DNA of 64,000 nt, from NCBI GenBank assembly GCA_004352715.1, contig SCFE01000026.1, positions 1,908,367 through 1,972,366 on the forward strand. The letters run 5' to 3'. This DNA is from Hofstenia miamia (Eukaryota > Xenacoelomorpha > Acoela). This document shows, piece by piece, positions 24,415 to 35,621 of the stretch (within the stretch, counting starts at the first letter, position 1; the number at the start of each line of letters is the position of its first letter). Under the pieces are notes generated by a model that saw only the letters and a program-made list of their open reading frames with translations, was not told the origin of the DNA and ran no database searches. Both the position numbers and the translations under genes were made by a program.

Positions 24415-25600
24415 TGATATTCTGCTTTTTCTATCATTCTTCCTAAGAAGATGATTTTTTCCTTTAAAATTTCACATTTTTTGCCGTTTATTCAGAGTCC
24501 AGCTTTCCCTAGAATTGTCAATGTTCTGTCCAGTTTCTCTATATGCTCTTGCACTGTATCACTTGTTATGATTATATCGTCTATGTATGCATTGATACCA
24601 TCCTCCATTCTATGCGTTTTGTTTTTCAGAACTTTTGTTATATATCTTTGGAACGTTGCTGGCGCGTTACATAGTCCAGAATACTATGTAGATCCACTCA
24701 TACAGCCCATACAGTGTTATGAATGCTGTCTTCTCGATATCGTCTTCCTTCATCCACACTTGCCAATATGCCTTGCACAAGTCTAGTGTTGTAAAGTATT
24801 TGTGCTTGCTTGCTTTGTATAGCATATCCTCTATTCTTGGCAGAGGGTAGGAATCTTTCTTCGTCACTTTGTTCAGCTTTTGAAAGTCTATACATAGCCG
24901 GTATTTTTCTCCCTGCTTTATGAACACTGTTGGTGCTGCGTAGGGACTCTCACTTGGTCGTATGATTTTATTGTCTATCAATTCTTCAAGTATGCAATTG
25001 TATTCGTCTTTCATTTGTTCAGGCACTCTTCTACAGGGGAGTTTTATTGGCTTATCGGTGGTTGTTACTATCTTGTGTTTCTCCCCTATTGCTTGCCCCA
25101 CACTTATCTCTCTGTAATTGAATATCCGTTTGTGTTTTCCTAGCATTTCCCTTAATAGTTGCATCTCGTCTTCATTCAGGTGCTGGTAGTTCTCTCTCTT
25201 GATATCTGGGATCTTGTATTCATCATCAGTTGCTTTCATCCCAATGCCCTTGAATTGGCCCCTGGGAGTACTTGCGACTTGGATGGTGTTCGTCCACTCC
25301 CAATTGAATCGGCCATATGGAGTACTTTGTGCTTCCACTTGTAAGTCCTTGAATTGACCGTACAAGTCGTTGGCTCCATCTTCATCCTCCAATGCTCTCC
25401 AAATAAATCTAATGTTCAATTTCACATATTTTCCGAATATCCTGATGTGTGATTTCTTTAGGTTTACATTCTGATTTGTTGGGTTGAGAATTGGAATTTT
25501 ACCCTTTTTTGCTTTTTACTGCACATTTACTTGAAGGCATTGATACCCTTTTTGTGTTATCTCATACATTTTCCATTGATGCGGCTGCAAATGTATGTCT
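24415..25600 (-). pseudogene. Retroelement reverse transcriptase
   Basis: Ty3/gypsy RT motifs appear in order: ELIDNKIIRPSESPYAAP, KYRLCIDFQKLNKVT, YFTTLDLCKAYWQV (catalytic Asp), GLCNAPATFQRYITK and NAYIDDIIIT (the YIDD box). A frameshift lies just before GLCNAP (near 24675), and stops follow near 24495 and 24420. Upstream, the frame back to the protease has at least two TAA codons. The polymerase could not be made from this copy. Confidence 0.9.
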
Positions 25601-25608
25601 TCTTGCAA

Positions 25609-26030
25609 TTAGAACGTGATTGTTTTGTCTCTGCCCTGTTCTTCTTCAATCTCAATCTCTTCCTCTTTAACTTTGATGGTGCTATCTGCATAGTTCATTA
25701 CGCATTTGTTTTTTATTAAGAAGTCGTCTCCTAGAATTATCTCATATGGTAGCATGTTATTGTGCATATCTACTACTACTAATGATTGCTCAAACGTAGT
25801 GTTCACCACTCTTTTGTTACACTTGGTGAGATCCTCTCTTGAAAACCCTAACTTTGTTGCGCAGTCATCCGTAATTATCAAAGTTGCCGCTCCCGTATCA
25901 ATGGTTGCTTTTATTATTATTCCGTTAACTGATATTGTCATTGTGTTCACCGTATCCATGTTTGCCATAATCATTATTGCTGCGCAGTTTTTAGGAGTCG
26001 GCACTCCACTTAGTTTTCCGACTCTTCTTC
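25609..26030 (-). pseudogene. Retroelement aspartic protease
   Basis: KATIDTGAATLIIT holds the retropepsin Asp-Thr-Gly active site. YEIILGDDFLIKNKC matches the Ile-Leu-Gly-x-Asp flap-to-helix segment. It lies in the -1 frame relative to gag, overlapping the gag end near 26010, as is common for gag-pro junctions. It ends at a TAA (25609), separating it from RT. Confidence 0.85.
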
Positions 26031-26129
26031 AGTTTGGGGTTCTTCGTTTGTTTCTCCTTCTGATTCTATTAAATCTTCTTCTTCAAAGTACCCTTGTTCT
26101 TCCCCAATCATGTTTATTTGTTTGTGGCA

Positions 26130-27758
26130 CTAGTCTCTTTTATGTCCTTTCTTCCCACAATTATAACATTTCACGTCTTTTTCACGAACCTTCTTCGTTT
26201 TTCCGTCTCTGGTTTTTACTCTTATCGTTTTTTCCTGTTTGTCTGTCTCATATGTTTTCGTTGTGTTTTTTGGTTTGAGGTTGCTCCTCCACATTGGTGC
26301 TTCTCTGTGCCATGCTGCCTTTTCATTTATTCTCATGTTGTTCTCAATCATAGCTTGAATATCCACTGCCTTTCTGATCATCTTCTCTAATTTGTCATCT
26401 ACATCACACTTAATTTCAAATTGCGCTCTTATATTGTCAGGCATCCCTTTGCATATGTGCAAAAAGAGGTCATATTTTGAATATTGGTTCTCTCTTGAGC
26501 TGAGTGTGACCAACCTCTCAACCTGTTGTATATAATTGTGAATGTCATCTGTCTTCTTCATCTTCGTTGCATTTAAAATTATTCTGTATTGATTTTTAAA
26601 ACTTTCATTTCCGTAATATTCTATGAAGTCGCCAATTAACAGTTCGTAGTCTGTTTTCATTTCTGGGTCTAACAGCAGGTAGTGCTGCGCTGCCGCTCCC
26701 GTCAGATATAGGGGGAATCTCGCTGCTGCTGAGTGTTGGCTCACTTTCCTCTCTGCCATCATTAGCTCAAACATTTGGAGCCATTCTCCGAACGTTGGAT
26801 TGTAGCCATCTACTCTGCCATTAAATTTTGGTAAGGTGGCTTTACAAGGGATCATATCATTTCCCACTTCTTGGTTTAGTATTGAGTTACTGTATTTAGG
26901 TTTCATGTTTTTTGTTGTCCCTTCTTCTTTTCGCAATTGTGTGGTTATTGCCTTTGTGATCTCGTCAATGAATTTCTTCTTTTCTACGTCATTCTCATCT
27001 TCCGAAGAATCTTCCGATAGGTGGTCATGGAGTGGTGATGCTTGTAATTCGCGTTCTTTTCTTCCTACGAACTGAAAGTTGTGGGACTGTATTCTGTCTT
27101 GTTCTTCTTTAGTCAGCTGCAATAGCCTCAATTTGTCTTTTAATTGAGCTATTTCCTCTTGCCTCAGATCTTTATCTTCAATTAGTCGTCTGTTCTCTAC
27201 TGCCAACAAGTCCTGTTGTAATTGTGCTGGCTGTTCATTTTTTCTTGTTTTGAGTCGAGTTATTTTACTCTTAAATTGTGATATCTCCGTGGCTTGTATA
27301 TCATTGTCCTGTATTAGCTGCAGGTTTGTTCTTTCTAATACGTTATTCTTTTCTTGCAGAAGCTGATTTTGTTCCAGAAATCTAGTGTTTGATTCTGTTA
27401 ACTGTTTCGTGAGTGCCTTGATCTCGTTTTGGAACACTTCACTTTGCTTGATTAGTCTGGTATCCATTTTGACTTGGATGTTCCTGATTGTTTCCGCACT
27501 TGCCAGCTCAATGTCTTCTATCCTTTTTGTTAGTAGACCAATTTCTTCTCGTAGTAATTTCTCAGTTTCGTTATTCTTTCTCAGAATTTCCATGATTTCT
27601 GGGGTTCCCGGTTTGGAAGAGGATTCCTGTCTTATTGACTCTGGGGTTAGGGTTGTTTCAGAATTCCTTGGGTAGGATGACGATCGTGTTGCCATAGGGG
27701 TGGTGGTTCTCAGTATTGCTCTCTTTGCGCTTCCTCTCTTACTTTTGTTGTTTGTCAT
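26130..27758 (-). CDS. Retroelement gag (542 codons to an amber stop)
   Basis: An ATG at 27758 opens the longest frame in the window. Residues 1-55 are basic and Ser-rich. Residues about 60-250 form a long predicted coiled coil rich in Glu, Gln, Leu and Lys. Next comes a capsid-like region with FGEWLQMFELMMAERKVS and HYLLLDPEMKTDYELLIG. A basic tail ends in CYNCGKKGHKRD. The TAG at 26130-26132 falls inside this CX2CX4HX4C zinc knuckle, just before its last Cys. In the same frame, after the TAG, an acidic tail of about 38 residues runs to TAA near 26010. Confidence 0.85.
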   Translation of the reverse strand: MTNNKSKRGSAKRAILRTTTPMATRSSSYPRNSETTLTPESIRQESSSKPGTPEIMEILRKNNETEKLLREEIGLLTKRIEDIELASAETIRNIQVKMDTRLIKQSEVFQNEIKALTKQLTESNTRFLEQNQLLQEKNNVLERTNLQLIQDNDIQATEISQFKSKITRLKTRKNEQPAQLQQDLLAVENRRLIEDKDLRQEEIAQLKDKLRLLQLTKEEQDRIQSHNFQFVGRKERELQASPLHDHLSEDSSEDENDVEKKKFIDEITKAITTQLRKEEGTTKNMKPKYSNSILNQEVGNDMIPCKATLPKFNGRVDGYNPTFGEWLQMFELMMAERKVSQHSAAARFPLYLTGAAAQHYLLLDPEMKTDYELLIGDFIEYYGNESFKNQYRIILNATKMKKTDDIHNYIQQVERLVTLSSRENQYSKYDLFLHICKGMPDNIRAQFEIKCDVDDKLEKMIRKAVDIQAMIENNMRINEKAAWHREAPMWRSNLKPKNTTKTYETDKQEKTIRVKTRDGKTKKVREKDVKCYNCGKKGHKRD

Positions 27759-27964
27759 TATTTCTTGATGTCATAGTTGCTTTCCAGTTTGGTTACGATT
27801 CAAGAATCCAGTTTGCACTTGTTGCAGTTAAGGTTTTATGCCTTTACTGACTTTGTATTTCTGTTCACTGCTCTGTTGCTTCCTTTTCCCTTTTCCTTTG
27901 AGTTGTTTCAGAGTTTTGAAAGAGTATCACTGTGTGTTTCCTCTCCATTGACTTTGTTCTTATT

Positions 27965-27978
27965 TATCACTGTCTCCA
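27965..27978 (-). promoter_or_regulatory. Candidate primer binding site (copy 2)
   Basis: Directly after the 5' LTR, in the sense direction, lies TGGAGACAGTGATA. It aligns with TGGCGACCATGACA of the other copy but differs at four positions, which suggests decay of the site. Confidence 0.4.
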
Positions 27979-29123
27979 TGTAACATCCTCCACCTGGCTT
28001 ATTTCACTGTGTGTTATTGTTAATAACTATCACTCAGTAAATTGTGGGTGAGGAGTTACTAAGTTATTGAACCACCAAACTTTTCCTTTTTAGTTAACTA
28101 GTTAAGTTAATTGAATATTGATTATCACTGTTTAGGTGATGGAGCCGTGTGACGTTTCCTCTTCAATTCTTCTGTGGGCTACTGCCCGAAGCTGATCTCC
28201 ACATCACAGTTCCTCTCCTTCATGAACAATGACTGAATCCACTGCACCATCTCAGCTCAACTGGAACTAATTATGTGTACCTTACTTTAGCTCAGTGCGT
28301 GCACTCAAGTCAAGTTGTAACTGACTTAAACTCAATTTTGTAAAGTGTTTGTTGTTTTGATTTAGTAAAGCAACCGGGCATTGACACTAACTGCATTTAC
28401 ATAATATTAAAGTAGCCATTACCATAAAACTACTGGCTTAGTAATTTAAGTAATAGATTGCAGTTTCCTATACTTACATTTAATAGTGATACATGTAAGG
28501 TCGTTTATTTGGTCGATTATAGTCAAGTCTCCTACTATTAAGAATAGATATATTCCTAGGGTTCGACTATCCAGTCGTTTCAAGCATCTATTATTTCATA
28601 CATGTATAGATCGATAGTCAGACTAGGCAAGAATCGAAAAACTCCTAACCGTAACATAAGTGCGGTTTCATGACTGGCACAAGGACCCTTCGAATCGATC
28701 CCGTGATGGAATCCAGCCACTACTCGACACAACTTGCCTAGCTGCACATTTTATTAAATAATCAAACCAGATAAATGAAGAATGAAAATAAAATAAACTC
28801 CAAAGAATTTATTGTTCATCAAATTTCTCTTAAATTCAAAGCTATTTATTTAAAAATTGTAAAGTACCTGCTGATTTTGAATTTCAAATAAATCTTCTGC
28901 CAATATGGCTGTTCTTACGTAAGCGTAATTTCGCTTGTTACAATTGGTCAAAAATTACTTAATTTTCTCTTAATTTGCACAATATTGTAACTTGGTTGCA
29001 TCTTACAAAATGAATAGAATAATTAACTAAATTTTACAATCATATTTCTGATTATATTTAGTCACTGTAATCTTTCGACATTAATCTTCTGTTTGCAGCT
29101 ATTCTTCTTTGGGTGATGCTACA
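27979..29123 (-). repeat. 5' LTR, 1145 bp
   Basis: Full LTR with the same TGTAAC and GCTACA ends as 20545-21674. It abuts the CTAC target duplication and the interrupted piggyBac B gene. Confidence 0.92.
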
Positions 29124-29241
29124 CTACCTCTTCAGATTCCTCTTCAACTGGTTCTTCATCATGAAATGTTCCTGCATCTTCTATATCAAGTTCTCTCTCA
29201 ACCATTTCTCTTAATCTTTCCATTTGTATTTTGTAGTCCAT
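29124..29241 (-). pseudogene. piggyBac B transposase, N-terminal 39 codons
   Basis: An ATG at 29241 opens a frame reading MDYKIQMERLREMVERELD and then an acidic tail. It is cut by the retroelement after a GTAG (complement of the CTAC target duplication). If the insertion and one CTAC copy are ignored, the frame continues without a break into the acidic N-terminus at 19110. An acidic leader is normal for piggyBac proteins. Confidence 0.8.
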
Positions 29242-29701
29242 AGTGAATCTGAAAAAAAAAATTATAATAATTTTCTCAAAACCATAGACTAACAAAAATA
29301 TGTTTGATGACTTGACAATAATATACAATTTTATGTGAGAAATAATAAACTATTAAGATATATTGATAAATAAGTAAAATAAACAATAATATGAATAATT
29401 TACCTCTCAATAAATGGCACAGTGAATGGTTTCTATACCCCAGACAGAAATAACATGTGTCTACACTCCTCACTGGTCAGCAAGTAACTGAGTGGAGTTG
29501 TGTATTAGCTCAGTGGAGTGTGCTGAGAAATTACATGGATGGATAGTACTATCACTGCTGCCAGACTTAAGATACACATAAGATACACATATGCATATAT
29601 CACCTGGGGCATGGGAAACCCCACAGCACCACTGGAGGGTTAAGAACATATCAAACCTATGCCATTACAAGAAAAGTCGCTGAGTCTGGCCTGGGGCAGC
29701 T

Positions 29702-29892
29702 TGTAGCTTCGCTGGTAGTGATTCTAGTGAACTCAAAGAGAATACAGTTCAAACTATTTCTATTTACAAATGCTTTGTTCTTTATATATACAAGGTTATT
29801 TACAATATTTACAAATATTATAACTACCAGTCACTAACAAGAAAAGGGTGAGGTCTGGCTGATAAATAGTAACAACTACCAGCGATGCTACA
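29702..29892. repeat. Small element with inverted TGTAGC ends
   Basis: TGTAGCTTCGCTGGTAGT at the left and its near-complement ending GCTACA at the right (one mismatch in 18) enclose 191 bp. It lies 60 bp outside piggyBac B. No target duplication is apparent. It could be a solo LTR-like piece or a tiny MITE. Confidence 0.5.
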
Positions 29893-32800
29893 CTAATAAA
29901 TTATAAGGACAGTAGAAAGAACTGCTTCCATATTATACAAAAATCTGCTCACAGTTTCAGTGCAGATGTTAATTATGACATATACCTGTTGAAGAATGTA
30001 GACCACAGGAGTTGTCTTTTTCTTGAAAAACTACAACTCTCTACCTAAAAAATACTGGTCCTTCTATCTTATGAGAAATAAAAAAAGTTTTCTCATTTTT
30101 TCAAAAATAGCTAAATAAGTCCAAAATATGAAAGCTAAACAAGAATCCTAGAAAAAACAAAGAATCCTACCTACAAAGTATCTCAATCTTCAATAATTAG
30201 CACTCTCTCCTCAATGTCTCAGTCTTCAGCAATCAGCTCTCTCTTTCTCTCTCACTGAAGTATATCCTGATTTTGATGTCTACAACTATTATATAAATTA
30301 TAAATAATGAAGAGAAGAAGAAGACGTTTTTGCTGATGTGTTGGAAAGGGTATTTAGTCTACAATTATCTGCTTAGAATCTTTGGAATGAAGCAAAGCTA
30401 TATTAATGGTAAATGGCTCATAGTTCACTCTTGGCTACATTACTCTATGTCAAAAGATACTGAATAAATGTGTCTTTTTAGAAGTACTTTAAATCAAATT
30501 GAGATAACTTTTAAAGCAGATCTTTCAGGCTAGAAGATCTGTCCATGCTCATAAAATGGCACATTTAAAAATCTTGCCACTTAAACTCCTTTACAAAACC
30601 CCCCATTAGTAGAAGTAATTTCATGTAACAGTGCATCCATTAACAAAATGATTTCACATTCATTAAACAAAACTGTTGAAGGAAACCACTTCATTCATAA
30701 AAATTTATGAATGTTATTATTCTCTGCTCAAACCAAAACATTGCTCTTCAAGGCAAGAATAAGCAACTGTTTGGCTCTCTTAAAATTTCTTGTGAAGGAT
30801 GATCATGAATAAGATAAACATCTGAAACATACAAATTATAATACAAAATTCCCTTCAGCACAAATTCAGAATGAACTTAGTCCATGTGCAGAACAATTTT
30901 TACACAACATTTTGTTTTCAAACAAAAGTTGTGATTTTACAACCACAGAATCATCAACTAAGGAACAGCTTTCTATTTGTGTATGATTTGTTTATGAAGA
31001 GTGTTTTATTAGAGAAGTGTTTCTTGGTTTAATGGAAAGCAAATATATCAACAGTGCTGCAAGATGTGAAGAAATTTTAACATTTTCCCAGACAGTGAAT
31101 TACTAAATGTAGATCTCAGTGTTATGATGGAGCAAGCATTATGGCAGGCTGATTTAATGGTGTTCAACTGCTTTTGTGGGAAATCTCTTCTCATGATAAC
31201 TATGATTATTATGAATCCCATTGTGTGAATATGGTATTAATACATAGTAGCAAAATCCAGTTTGTAATAACAATGATGTTGCCAGTGCAAGAATAAGCTT
31301 TATATTTGATAATTCTGCTGAGTGCTTAAATGCATTAACAAAAAATTTGCACAAAATGAAAAAGCAAAAATTGATGCATTTGTCATCCTGTGCTTATAAT
31401 TGTACTGCATCAATAATATAATATCAAACATGTATATCTATTCCCTAATAAGAACCTTTATTATTTTAAATTAACTCATTGGTTTTGGATTAATAATACA
31501 TACATACTAACAGGTACAAAAAAGATATCATTCAAACAGATTTTGAACATTTATGTATTGACAATATAGAAAGGAGTAATATTTTGCTTATAGTTTATTT
31601 CACTGAGTACAAAATTATGTCATTAAATTTTATCTGAAAAAATGTGTACCTACACTAAAATTCAAGTCAAGCAATGCCCTGCTTATCTAAGAGCAGAGAC
31701 ATCTGTCAGTTAAGGTAGTTTTTTAGACTAGTTGTTGTTGGACCTAATATGACTGTATTCTTATCTCAGCTAAGATGTCAATATGTGCTGTATTCAATCT
31801 AAATTTATTTCTTTATGTTGAACTTTGACACATAAAATAGAACTGAATTTACTTTACCCTTGACTTGCACCACTTTGTTTTGCCATATTAAATGGAAACA
31901 CAACATGTGCTGTAAATTGTATTGTTGAAAGAAATAACAAGCATGTTAGTAGATGACAATATGACAGATTAATTGCAGATATTGCTTAGATTTATGATCA
32001 CAATCCCTCTCTGGAATCAACTGGCAAGTGTAATAAGCTTAAAGTAGGAATATGGTTAATCAAGCAAATAATACTATTACATACACTCATTTTTCATATA
32101 CCTTAGTAAAATTGTAATGATAATAAGCAACTGAGCAATATTCATGTATTGATTATCTATGTAATACATATTTATATGTGATGTAGGCAACTTTCCTTTG
32201 TATACATAATAGCTAGAAAATTTCAAACTTTGAAAGCATCAGTTAAAGACACTCTTCACCATTGAAGGCAGATTGGTATGATGATGAAGGATAACAGCCT
32301 TCAGCTTTGCTGAAGCAGATGTGCTGTTACTCTAAAAAAGTGTTTTTATTAAGTGACAGCAGTTTTGTGGTAACATGTTATTAGCAGTGAGAATTAGCAA
32401 ATATAGGAACCCTTCAATATCAGACTGTTCAACACAAAGCTGTGATTACTATTGTGAATTCTACATGATGACCCTGATGTGATACATAGCACTACTACAT
32501 TGTACTCAAATCTCTGTTACATTTCCAACACACATTTGAACTAATTGAGTTCCTGGTCAGATCTGAGGCATACAAACCAATGTTCTTGTGGTCAACCACC
32601 TAGTGCAACTACCTTCTGATAGTAAACCACATTTGCACAGATGCTATACACTGCCCATCCTCTGTATGACTTTTGATTGAAAAGTAAGGCTCACCTCCTA
32701 TACATCAATATCAAAATCCTTGGTTATTGTCTAAGCCAAATGGAAACCAGATCTAAAAGTTACTCACATAGCACTGTCAGGTCCCTTCCTTATACTCTCT

Positions 32801-33649
32801 AGCACTTCCAATTTCTGTGTAAATTTCCCCTGGGACATGCAAGGCCTCACCAATATCATTCTCTCTCTCTCTGCCAGAGTGAAGAATTTTGCAGATAACT
32901 CTCAACAATATTAAGCAAGCAAAATATAATAAATACACTGGTTAAAAAGGCAATCACCAACTTCTACAGACCCTCCAAGAGAAGAACTCTCATAATAATA
33001 TACTGGTGAAATTTTTTCAAGCCAGATCATGATCATACCTAGACCCTTCACCAAAGGAAGGCAAATCTCAGACTGGCAAACTGAAAAACATCTTTAGAAG
33101 ATTCAGTTGGTGAGGAATACCTAAAGAAGGACATACTAGACAAATTTGATGAAAGACTTTACAGGTTCCAAATACTAACAGAAGAACCACATTGGTTCAC
33201 AGATGCTATTCAAGGAACATTTTCCTTATCACAAAACATTCAGTCTAAAATAACTTACAAAAATTTTCAGGCAAAAATAATGCAATTAACCCAGCTTTCA
33301 ACATATTGTTCCGAATGTTCAAACTAGTAGTGCAACAGCAAAAATGCTCATGAATTATCCAAACCACACAATAACTTTGAGGCAAATGCACCATTATTAG
33401 CTTATGCTAGATAAAACTAGTAAATCTCACTTTATGCTTCTAATAAGTAACTTCCAAGAACACTAAAATGTTGCTCATGTTATAGCAAAAATATTAAATT
33501 TTTCAAGCTGACATGAAATTAAATGCAGGCAACAACCATAACTGCTTTGCATACATCTGTGAAGATATTCTCCTACCTAAGAAAAAAATTTAAACTAAAA
33601 AAGAATCAGAAATGCTTATAGACTAAAAGAATTTATAGAACATATTTCT
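29893..33649. other. No gene seen
   Basis: AT-rich sequence with only short, unconvincing open frames on either strand. Confidence 0.5.
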
Positions 33650-33672
33650 AATATATATATATATATATATAT
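33650..33672. repeat. (AT)n microsatellite
   Basis: Uninterrupted AT dinucleotides. Confidence 0.9.
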
Positions 33673-34046
33673 TTGGGTGGTTTACAAATAAATGGGAAAA
33701 ATAAAATTTCAAAATTCGCCTCACTCCCTTTATTTTCTTGTTCCAATACATGTTTCAAAATTCCAGTTTAGATTTCAGCTCAATTAGAGAGCATTTAGCA
33801 TTTGCGCACAAGTATTGAATTTAGGAGTAGTCTGACTTCGTGTTTCTTTGAACATCATTTTATGAATCATAATACAACTTCTTGCGTGTTATGAGTCACT
33901 TCTGTATTAAGCACAAGTCTACAAGTGAACGAAAAAAATACAACCATTTGCTGCTGTGGCTATACAGTATTGAATGAATCGACTTCATCAGTTCAAAATT
34001 TTGTTCTTTCACGTCCTTCAACACTACATATATAATGATCTAATTT

Positions 34047-34049
<3 letters not shown>

Positions 34050-34079
<30 letters not shown>
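34050..34079. repeat. (TA)n microsatellite
   Basis: Fifteen TA units. Confidence 0.9.
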
Positions 34080-34085
<6 letters not shown>

Positions 34086-34585
34086 GTATTTACCATTTTT
34101 TGTGTATGCACTAATTTCAATATTAAGACATAAAAATATAGGCTTGCTGAAAATCTATTTTCTTCATACAAATTGATAACTTGTGCTAAACATAATTGAA
34201 AAATTAAAAAATGGCGTTAGAGTATTTAGCGCCATTTTCTATGGCAATATATGTAGTTTTTATGATTTACAGAAGTAAACAACTAAAAATTCTTTGAATT
34301 CTGCAAAATTAAGAAATTTGTACACTTACCACGCTATTTGTGAAGAAATTCAGCTATGGAATGAGCCAGGAACTCTATGATGTATTGTCCAAAAGTGCGA
34401 AAATTATTTTGGCAATAACGCGCTATATAATGATAAGCAATTCTTGAATCACCACATACTTCTCAAATTCTTTCAAAGTTTAATAAAAGAACAAGAATGC
34501 ATTTATATTAAGTCTTTAAAAATGTGTTTACTATATTTTTTGTAAAATATACTTTAACTAAATCAAACAATATTTTGAGCCAGAA

Positions 34586-34619
<34 letters not shown>

Positions 34620-34620
34620 G

Positions 34621-34671
<51 letters not shown>

Positions 34672-34709
34672 TTATATGTATATATGTATATGTATATATA
34701 TATATATAC
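34586..34709. repeat. Compound AT-rich repeat
   Basis: TA tracts interrupted by TATTTATATG and TATATATGTATATG. The block containing both interruptions occurs twice, so the array looks like a local duplication. Open frames here are repeat artefacts. Confidence 0.85.
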
Positions 34710-35552
34710 ATGGCATTGGTATGAAATCAGTGAGCAGTTCTCATATCCTATCTATTGAGGGTTTCAATTCGAAGCTGGATTTACCAAAGCTACAGTTTAA
34801 TAATGAACTCCTCTTTCTAATAAAAGTCAAAGTAAAAGTTAACAGGAGATCGTGACGGGGAAGAGGGGACACACTAGGCTGACCTGATAGAGATAACCTT
34901 TTGAAAGAGTCGTTTAAGACTATAGAGACCTAATTAGATAAAGAATAAAGAATACCTAACTCTTTGGTGCGTTGAGAGAAACCTATGTGCTTAGTTAAAA
35001 ACCTAAACTCAGTGCAATCCTCATCTCGTGCAATTTAGATGACAGCAATAGTAATCAATTTTAATAGTGAATGAAATCCAGTTCAACAAAAACTCCTAGC
35101 CATATACCTAAACCTGTTAAAGGCACGTGCTAGTCAAGCTGTACCACGTCTAAGCGCTTTTAACTACATGTATGAATTTAGAAACACAACAATTTAATTA
35201 TATAAAAGTCAAAAGCAAAGTAAATTGAATTTACTGAAAATAAACTGAAGAAAAAAAAAGAATAAATCACACCTATATATACTAACAAAAACTGGTAGCA
35301 TAAATAAAAATGCATACCGCAAAATATGAACAAATATCGAACTGGTAAAATCTAGTCTTCTGCTATCAATTTTACAGCATCGATTTAGCAGAAATTTAAA
35401 TAACTAAAAATATAGTACCGTTTCAATTTGTCAAATGATCATTTGAATAATTTCGTAAGTCTAAATTGTAAATTGATAATTCCAAGTAAAGAAGAAAACA
35501 AAGTTTAAATGTCTTTATGCAATAATATATATATATATTAACAATTAACAAT

Positions 35553-35621
35553 GATTAATGAGCCATTATTGGCATCGTTGGCCAATATTGGCCAACTATT
35601 TGCCAATATAAACCATTAATG
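35553..35621. repeat. Imperfect 69-bp palindrome
   Basis: A perfect 20-bp core GTTGGCCAATATTGGCCAAC (35577-35596) sits in a longer inverted repeat. The outer arms GATTAATGAGCC...ATTGGCA and TGCCAAT...CATTAATG pair with a few mismatches. It could form a cruciform or mark a small foldback element. Confidence 0.75.

Larger units (their letters stand above)
19115..29123 (-). mobile_element. Ty3/gypsy-type LTR element with three LTRs
   Basis: The insertion is bounded by CTAC (19111-19114 and 29124-29127), a 4-bp target duplication. It reads on the minus strand: 5' LTR (27979-29123), leader, gag, protease, RT, RNase H, part of integrase, an extra frame, a central LTR (20545-21674), a truncated second gag and a broken LTR (19115-19363). 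LTRs start TGTAGC and end GTTACA in the sense direction. The protease-RT-RNase H-integrase order is that of Ty3/gypsy. Coding regions carry many stops and shifts. Confidence 0.9.
16793..29639 (-). mobile_element. piggyBac element B, split by an LTR element
   Basis: The left end reads TTAA then CCCTCTGGTGGTGCAGTGGG (16789-16812). The right end read inward is TTAA then CCCTCCAGTGGTGCTGTGGG (ending at 29643), matching at 17 of 20 bases. TTAA on both sides is the piggyBac signature. The body encodes a piggyBac transposase on the minus strand, in two parts: 29124-29241 and 17409-19110. The 10 kb between them is a Ty3/gypsy-type element with its own target duplication. Without it piggyBac B would be about 2.8 kb, normal for the family. 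Confidence 0.92.

Noticed and set aside
25706-26390. Long plus-strand open frames opposite protease and gag
   Set aside because: Antisense shadows of the minus-strand retroelement genes; hydrophobic only because the sense strand is A-rich.
34508-34724. Open frames on both strands with Tyr-Ile repeats
   Set aside because: Artefacts of the compound AT repeat.
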